Source: Dunaliella salina (lineage: Eukaryota > Chlorophyta > Chlorophyceae > Chlamydomonadales > Dunaliellaceae). Taken from it: a stretch of 11,303 nucleotides of DNA. The stretch is from contig MU069886.1 of NCBI GenBank assembly GCA_002284615.2, forward strand, positions 36,504-47,806. The letters are read 5' to 3'. The notes beneath the pieces were generated by a model, which saw nothing but the letters and a program-made list of their open reading frames with translations, searched no databases and was not told the origin of the DNA. How positions within the stretch are numbered: position 1 is the first letter of the stretch; each line of letters starts with the position of its first letter. Position numbers and translations under genes: made by a program. Shown in pieces: positions 10,355 to 11,303 of the stretch.

Positions 10355-10446
<92 letters not shown>

Positions 10447-11221
10447 ACTAGTGGAAGGCTTGAGGGAAGGCATAGCTTTCCCTTCCTCTAGCAGAGGCTC
10501 TCCAGGGACATCGCCATGTCCTTGCAGACACATGTAACAAAAATAAAACAGGAAAGCTGATTGCCCTATGATTGTGCTTCAGTGCCTGCACCAAACTCTG
10601 CCACACCTCATCTGTGGATGCTAGAGCTGCTGCAGATCCAACTGTCGCCGCTTCTTCCCCCGCACTTGTCAAATAGAACGAAAACCGACCTGCAAAGAGT
10701 TGCGCGTTTAGCTTGAGGCAGCTGCACAGCCCATCCCAATCCCAATTTGCCTGATGGTGTTGGTGCTTTTCACAATTCACTTCGATCCACATTCATACTC
10801 ATTTCTGGCAAATCTTAATTAATATGAAATAGCATTTGAATAGCATTTTTCGGCAATTAATGGCATTTGAAGTTCCAAGCAATTAATGGCATTCAAAGTT
10901 TTTGGCAATCCATAGCTGAAAAAAATGAAATGAAATGAAATGATAACGACTGACCTTGGCGCTGGCTTTGATAGCAGATGTCATCCATGATTTGAGTCTA
11001 CACATGAGTGAGTCAATTAGGCTGGGCGTGAGCTCAGATTTTTTTTTTGCATTTTTCACAGCACAATGAGTGACATATCCCTCGTGATCATGTTTACATG
11101 CAACTGCTGGGACTCTGTGAGACATACCTTTGCCATGGCTTCATAGACGCGCAAGGCGATGTCTCGTGACATATCTGGCTGCTCTGTCCCCCCCTGATCA
11201 TTCCCATCTGCATCGAGCATC
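3877..11221 (-). CDS. BCKDHA: Branched-chain 2-oxoacid dehydrogenase E1 subunit alpha, 15 exons, 5'-partial
   Basis: This is the alpha chain of the thiamine-diphosphate-dependent E1 of the mitochondrial branched-chain ketoacid dehydrogenase complex. With the beta chain it decarboxylates the 2-oxoacids of Leu, Ile and Val and passes the acyl group to the lipoyl E2. Exons, in transcript order: 11221-11128, 10997-10955, 10689-10607, 10012-10001, 9698-9609, 9084-9051, 8778-8702, 8483-8442, 8266-8166, 7897-7872, 6510-6395, 5971-5898, 5702-5576, 4506-4405, 4008-3877. They join without an internal stop into 383 residues plus a split first codon. Residues are numbered from the first complete codon. 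Visible landmarks are [13 protein letters not shown] (47-59), YRE (78-80), GRQMPIHYG (108-116), potassium-site ISSPLATQ (125-132), the GEG...NN thiamine diphosphate motif (157-187) and [10 protein letters not shown] (254-263). The motifs resemble the animal form ([19 protein letters not shown]) more than the land-plant form. The transit peptide and start codon lie upstream, beyond the right edge. Thirteen introns start GT and one starts GC. Family assignment is secure; splice borders are inferred from consensus, reading phase and remembered family sequence. Confidence 0.96.
4298..4376 (+). repeat. Direct repeat of about 28-37 bp, two copies 50 bp apart
   Basis: aattgatgacaa begins at 4298 and 4348. 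Both copies continue with a close variant of attgtgacatccattt. They lie in intron 14, just 3' of the exon n donor in the transcript. Confidence 0.85.
4405..4506 (-). CDS. BCKDHA: BCKDHA exon n
   Basis: 102 nt encoding [16 protein letters not shown], then a Phe-Thr-Asp-Val-Tyr block ending NLQEQ. It matches the C-terminal ...KP-(D/N)-L-x-x-(L/M)-F-(S/T)-D-V-Y segment. Acceptor tgaacag|A, donor CAG|GTTGGT, phase 0 at both ends. Confidence 0.94.
4507..5575 (-). other. BCKDHA: BCKDHA intron 13 (1069 nt)
   Basis: Second largest intron. It contains a perfect 9-bp hairpin (4689-4716) and a pyrimidine-rich stretch near 5325-5365. No exon-like block of the family or other recognisable gene is present. 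Confidence 0.8.
4689..4716. repeat. Perfect hairpin, 9-bp stem, 10-nt loop
   Basis: aagcccggt and accgggctt flank a 10-nt loop, within intron 13. No pyrimidine run follows that would suggest a terminator, and the setting is eukaryotic. Confidence 0.7.
5576..5702 (-). CDS. BCKDHA: BCKDHA exon m (second half of phosphorylation loop)
   Basis: 127 nt. With the incoming AG it reads Arg-Tyr-Arg-Ser, and Ser267 aligns with human S302 (site 2). It continues to [15 protein letters not shown] and an acidic helix ending RKQ. Acceptor gcaagcag|G, chosen because it restores the family spacing D-D-S-S-R-Y-R-S; using the AG 3 nt earlier would insert one extra Ser. Donor CAG|GTAAGG, exit phase 0. Confidence 0.94.
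5703..5897 (-). other. BCKDHA: GC-AG intron (intron 12) inside the phosphorylation-loop coding sequence
   Basis: 195 nt, donor CAG|GCAAGC and acceptor gcaagcag. It is the only non-GT donor of the 14 introns. It separates the codons of Ser257 (site 1) and Ser267 (site 2). Phase 2. Confidence 0.85.
5898..5971 (-). CDS. BCKDHA: BCKDHA exon l (first half of phosphorylation loop, GC donor)
   Basis: 74 nt encoding [14 protein letters not shown], then [10 protein letters not shown] and two bases of Arg. His256, Ser257 and Asp260 align with human H291, S292 (site 1 of the regulatory kinase) and D295; Arg252 aligns with R287. Acceptor catgtag|G. The donor is CAG|GCAAGC, a GC-type site with otherwise strong U1 complementarity. 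No suitable GT donor lies at this position. Confidence 0.92.
6226..6249. repeat. Interstitial telomere-like (AAACCCT)n tract
   Basis: A little over three perfect units of AAACCCT, the plant/green-algal telomere repeat, also used by some other protists. It lies inside intron 11 of BCKDHA, so it is not at a chromosome end. Confidence 0.9.
6395..6510 (-). CDS. BCKDHA: BCKDHA exon k
   Basis: 116 nt. It completes the Gly of Gly-Asp-Gly, then gives the Ile-Arg-Val-Asp-Gly-Gly-Asp block and a helix ending REKAIE. Acceptor tgccacag|GT, donor ATTGAG|GTGCGG. This donor gives exactly the family spacing to the Gln-Pro-x-(L/I)-(I/V)-E strand in exon l. Exit phase 0. Confidence 0.94.
6511..7871 (-). other. 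BCKDHA: BCKDHA intron 10 (largest, 1361 nt)
   Basis: Lies between the 26-nt microexon and exon k. The longest open frame in the window (minus strand, 6826-7338, 170 codons) is wholly inside it, but it has no recognisable domain. Its C-terminal part is a low-complexity Phe/Leu/Cys run read from an A-rich plus-strand tract near 6855-6915. I see no nested gene. Confidence 0.8.
7872..7897 (-). CDS. BCKDHA: BCKDHA exon j: 26-nt microexon
   Basis: Completes the split Ser, encodes TPIHEQYK and gives the first base of Gly. It matches the family segment S-T-P-x-x-E-Q-(Y/F)-x-G-D-G. Acceptor tgcttgcag|C, donor AAAG|GTGAGC. It enters in phase 2 and exits in phase 1, so skipping it would shift the frame. 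Confidence 0.92.
8166..8266 (-). CDS. BCKDHA: BCKDHA exon i (thiamine diphosphate-binding core)
   Basis: 101 nt encoding GAASEGD, an Ala-rich helix, then [13 protein letters not shown] plus two bases of Ser. With the preceding exon it forms the G-(E/D)-G...NN cofactor and magnesium-binding motif, with 27 residues between the last Gly and the second Asn (159 to 187). Acceptor atgcaag|G, donor CAG|GTATTT, exit phase 2. Confidence 0.95.
8442..8483 (-). CDS. BCKDHA: BCKDHA exon h (42 nt, start of the ThDP motif)
   Basis: Encodes [14 protein letters not shown]. It bridges the ...AYALK helix to the Gly-Glu-Gly of the thiamine diphosphate motif. The donor is GAG|GTAAGG. The acceptor AG is the end of a TGCA tandem repeat (tgcatgcag|ATG). 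Phase 0 at both ends. Confidence 0.9.
8485..8506. repeat. (TGCA)n microsatellite abutting the exon h acceptor
   Basis: Five tandem TGCA/GCAT units. On the minus strand the last unit runs into tgcag|ATG, so the repeat supplies the intron's terminal AG context. Confidence 0.92.
8585..8606. repeat. Perfect hairpin, 8-bp stem, 6-nt loop
   Basis: cacgctgg-acatag-ccagcgtg, within intron 7. The stem is GC-rich and would fold in the pre-mRNA. No function is assigned. Confidence 0.7.
8702..8778 (-). CDS. BCKDHA: BCKDHA exon g (potassium-site block)
   Basis: 77 nt. It completes the split Asp and encodes [13 protein letters not shown], then a Gly-Ala-Ala-Tyr-Ala-Leu-Lys helix. The Ser-x-Pro-x-x-Thr-Gln pattern carries the ligands of the structural potassium ion that stabilises the cofactor loop in human E1-alpha (S161, P163, T166, Q167). 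Acceptor ccacacag|AT, donor AAG|GTTTGC, exit phase 0. An alternative acceptor 14 nt downstream (ttccag) would lose LHFQ and break the phase. Confidence 0.93.
9051..9084 (-). CDS. BCKDHA: BCKDHA exon f (34 nt)
   Basis: A short exon encoding [11 protein letters not shown] plus one base. It is the hallmark Gly-Arg-Gln-Met-Pro-x-His-Tyr-Gly block that follows the ...GK of exon e. Acceptor aataccag|G with a weak pyrimidine tract, donor TCTG|GTGAGTC, exit phase 1. Confidence 0.94.
9227..9512. repeat. Degenerate 39-bp minisatellite with 21-bp short units (intron 5)
   Basis: The core (a/c)tgctgccaagt recurs, with variants, at 9227, 9266, 9287, 9326, 9347, 9386, 9425, 9464 and 9503. The spacings are 39, 21, 39, 21, 39, 39, 39 and 39. 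A full unit reads roughly core, then gatcagtgcatcaatga, then an AT-rich tail. Both period lengths are multiples of three, which explains why long frames stay open on both strands here. Those frames are not taken as genes because the array lies between two proven exons of BCKDHA. Confidence 0.93.
9609..9698 (-). CDS. BCKDHA: BCKDHA exon e
   Basis: 90 nt encoding [12 protein letters not shown], then [10 protein letters not shown] and ending ESGK. Tyr78-Arg79 correspond to the substrate- and cofactor-facing Tyr-Arg of human E1-alpha (Y113, R114 in mature numbering). Acceptor aatgtgcag|T, donor AAG|GTGCGC, phase 0 at both ends. Confidence 0.94.
10001..10012 (-). CDS. BCKDHA: BCKDHA exon d: 12-nt microexon (VFAQ)
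   Basis: GTCTTCGCACAG encodes exactly Val-Phe-Ala-Gln. It is flanked by a perfect acceptor (cgcttgcag) and a GTACGC donor. Without it the flanking exons would join as ...TDE|YREQG..., lacking the (V)-F-x-Q that precedes Tyr-Arg-Glu in plant and animal E1-alpha. No upstream AG in exon e could supply those residues. Phase 0 on both sides, so skipping would remove four residues without a frameshift. Confidence 0.9.
10221..10269. repeat. A-rich (A5-8)GC/AC degenerate repeat
   Basis: Runs of five to eight A separated by gc or cac. On the gene's sense strand it is a T-rich tract, 208 nt upstream of the 12-nt microexon acceptor at its nearest point. It could contribute to branch or pyrimidine context, but it is distant. 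Confidence 0.85.
10356..10444. repeat. (AC)n / (GT)n microsatellite, one interruption
   Basis: About 89 bp of CA dinucleotides with one break (caaac) near 10390. It lies in intron 3, where the transcript carries it as a UG repeat. Confidence 0.98.
10607..10689 (-). CDS. BCKDHA: BCKDHA exon c
   Basis: 83 nt. It completes the split Gly and encodes [13 protein letters not shown], then the Gly-Ser-Ala-Ala-Ala-Leu helix, ending Thr-Asp-Glu. This is one of the most conserved blocks of the family and was the clearest single match in the window. Acceptor ctctttgcag|GT, donor GATGAG|GTGTGG, exit phase 0. Reading through the donor would add residues the family lacks and would not reach the Tyr-Arg-Glu block. 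Confidence 0.95.
10853..10895 (+). repeat. Direct repeat gcaattaatggcatt x2
   Basis: Copies start at 10853 and 10879 (26-bp offset). Both are followed by similar tt(g/c)aa(g) sequence, and further gcatttgaa fragments lie nearby at 10832. All are within intron 2. Confidence 0.85.
10922..10942. repeat. (GAAAT)n microsatellite
   Basis: Four tandem aaatg/gaaat units. They start 13 nt downstream (in transcript direction) of the exon b donor, in intron 2. Confidence 0.9.
10955..10997 (-). CDS. BCKDHA: BCKDHA exon b
   Basis: 43 nt encoding [14 protein letters not shown] plus the first base of a Gly codon. This corresponds to the conserved helix ending ...Y-E-(A/S)-Q-R-Q-G in the family. Acceptor tgtgtag|A, donor CAAG|GTCAGT, exit phase 1. 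Confidence 0.93.
11128..11221 (-). CDS. BCKDHA: BCKDHA exon a (first exon in window)
   Basis: 94 nt. It encodes [11 protein letters not shown]...[12 protein letters not shown], matching the family's N-terminal region (a Leu-Asp-x-x-Gly strand followed by the first helix). The acceptor is ctgtag|G and the donor AAG|GTATGT. The first base completes a codon begun in an exon outside the window; the exit phase is 0. The remaining 82 bases to the right edge show no exon-like sequence and are mostly TGCA-rich intron. Confidence 0.88.
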
Positions 11222-11264
11222 CTACAGCCGTACACAAGAACGTATTGCAGTGTTGTGTATCCGT

Positions 11265-11303
11265 GTTTGCATGCATGTGCAAGCATGCATGCATGCGTGC
11301 GTG
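11265..11303. repeat. TGCATGCA-rich degenerate repeat at right edge
   Basis: tttgcatgcatgtgcaagcatgcatgcatgc-type sequence running to the window end with gcgtgcgtg. It lies in the intron upstream of BCKDHA exon a and is truncated by the window boundary. Confidence 0.85.

Larger units (their letters stand above)
10013..10606 (-). other. BCKDHA: BCKDHA intron 3, with A-rich and GT-repeat tracts
   Basis: 594 nt upstream of the 12-nt microexon. On the sense strand it contains a long GT repeat (10444-10356) and then a T-rich tract (10269-10221, A-rich on the plus strand). No further coding block is recognisable. Confidence 0.85.

Noticed and set aside
10327..10533. Minus-strand frame with a long Cys-Val repeat
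   Set aside because: It is the translation of the GT microsatellite in intron 3.
10568..10606. Extension of exon c through its donor (DEVWQSLVQ) with a possible GC donor at CAG|GCACTG, giving ...VQ|YRE without a microexon
   Set aside because: It would insert three residues the family lacks. The 12-nt microexon gives the exact family length and sequence with two strong splice sites.
1..11303. CRISPR array, tRNA, rRNA, bacterial operon or complete transposon
   Set aside because: No spacer-regular repeats other than the minisatellite, no cloverleaf or rRNA-like sequence, and no transposase, reverse transcriptase or paired terminal repeats were recognised.

Overview
The window is nuclear DNA from an intron-rich eukaryote. 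It contains no bacterial-type gene layout. Open frames are short, microsatellites and minisatellites are common, and a plant-type telomeric motif (AAACCCT repeats) sits inside an intron. The one gene I can prove is split into many small exons with near-canonical GT-AG borders. An alga or other free-living protist fits best. The telomeric motif fits the green lineage but occurs in other groups too, so I do not name a species.

Right two thirds (3877-11221, minus strand): a branched-chain 2-oxoacid dehydrogenase E1-alpha gene (BCKDHA / plant BCKDE1A). I rebuilt 15 coding exons by hand. They join in frame with no internal stop into 383 residues plus a split first codon. The 5' end of the gene, including the mitochondrial transit peptide and start codon, lies beyond the right edge. 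The thiamine diphosphate motif, the potassium-site motif, the substrate-side Tyr-Arg pair and the complete phosphorylation loop are all present. Exons range from 12 to 132 nt. They include a 12-nt microexon (Val-Phe-Ala-Gln) and a 26-nt microexon. One intron uses a GC donor and falls inside the phosphorylation loop, so the two phosphorylatable serines lie on different exons.

The introns carry a 39/21-bp minisatellite (intron 5), a long AC/GT microsatellite (intron 3), a TGCA microsatellite that forms the acceptor of exon 8 (intron 7), the telomeric motif (intron 11), two perfect hairpins and several short direct repeats. The longest open frame in the window (minus strand, 6826-7338) lies entirely within intron 10 and is not believed.

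Left third (1-3876): I find no gene I can defend. There is an AT-rich stretch with a 22-bp perfect palindrome, a weakly coding-like open frame (96-581), several families of short direct repeats, a GC-rich 14-bp tandem repeat (1597-1660), and a C/CT tract (3433-3487) downstream of the BCKDHA stop codon. The gene's 3' UTR must begin in this part, at 3876 and leftward.
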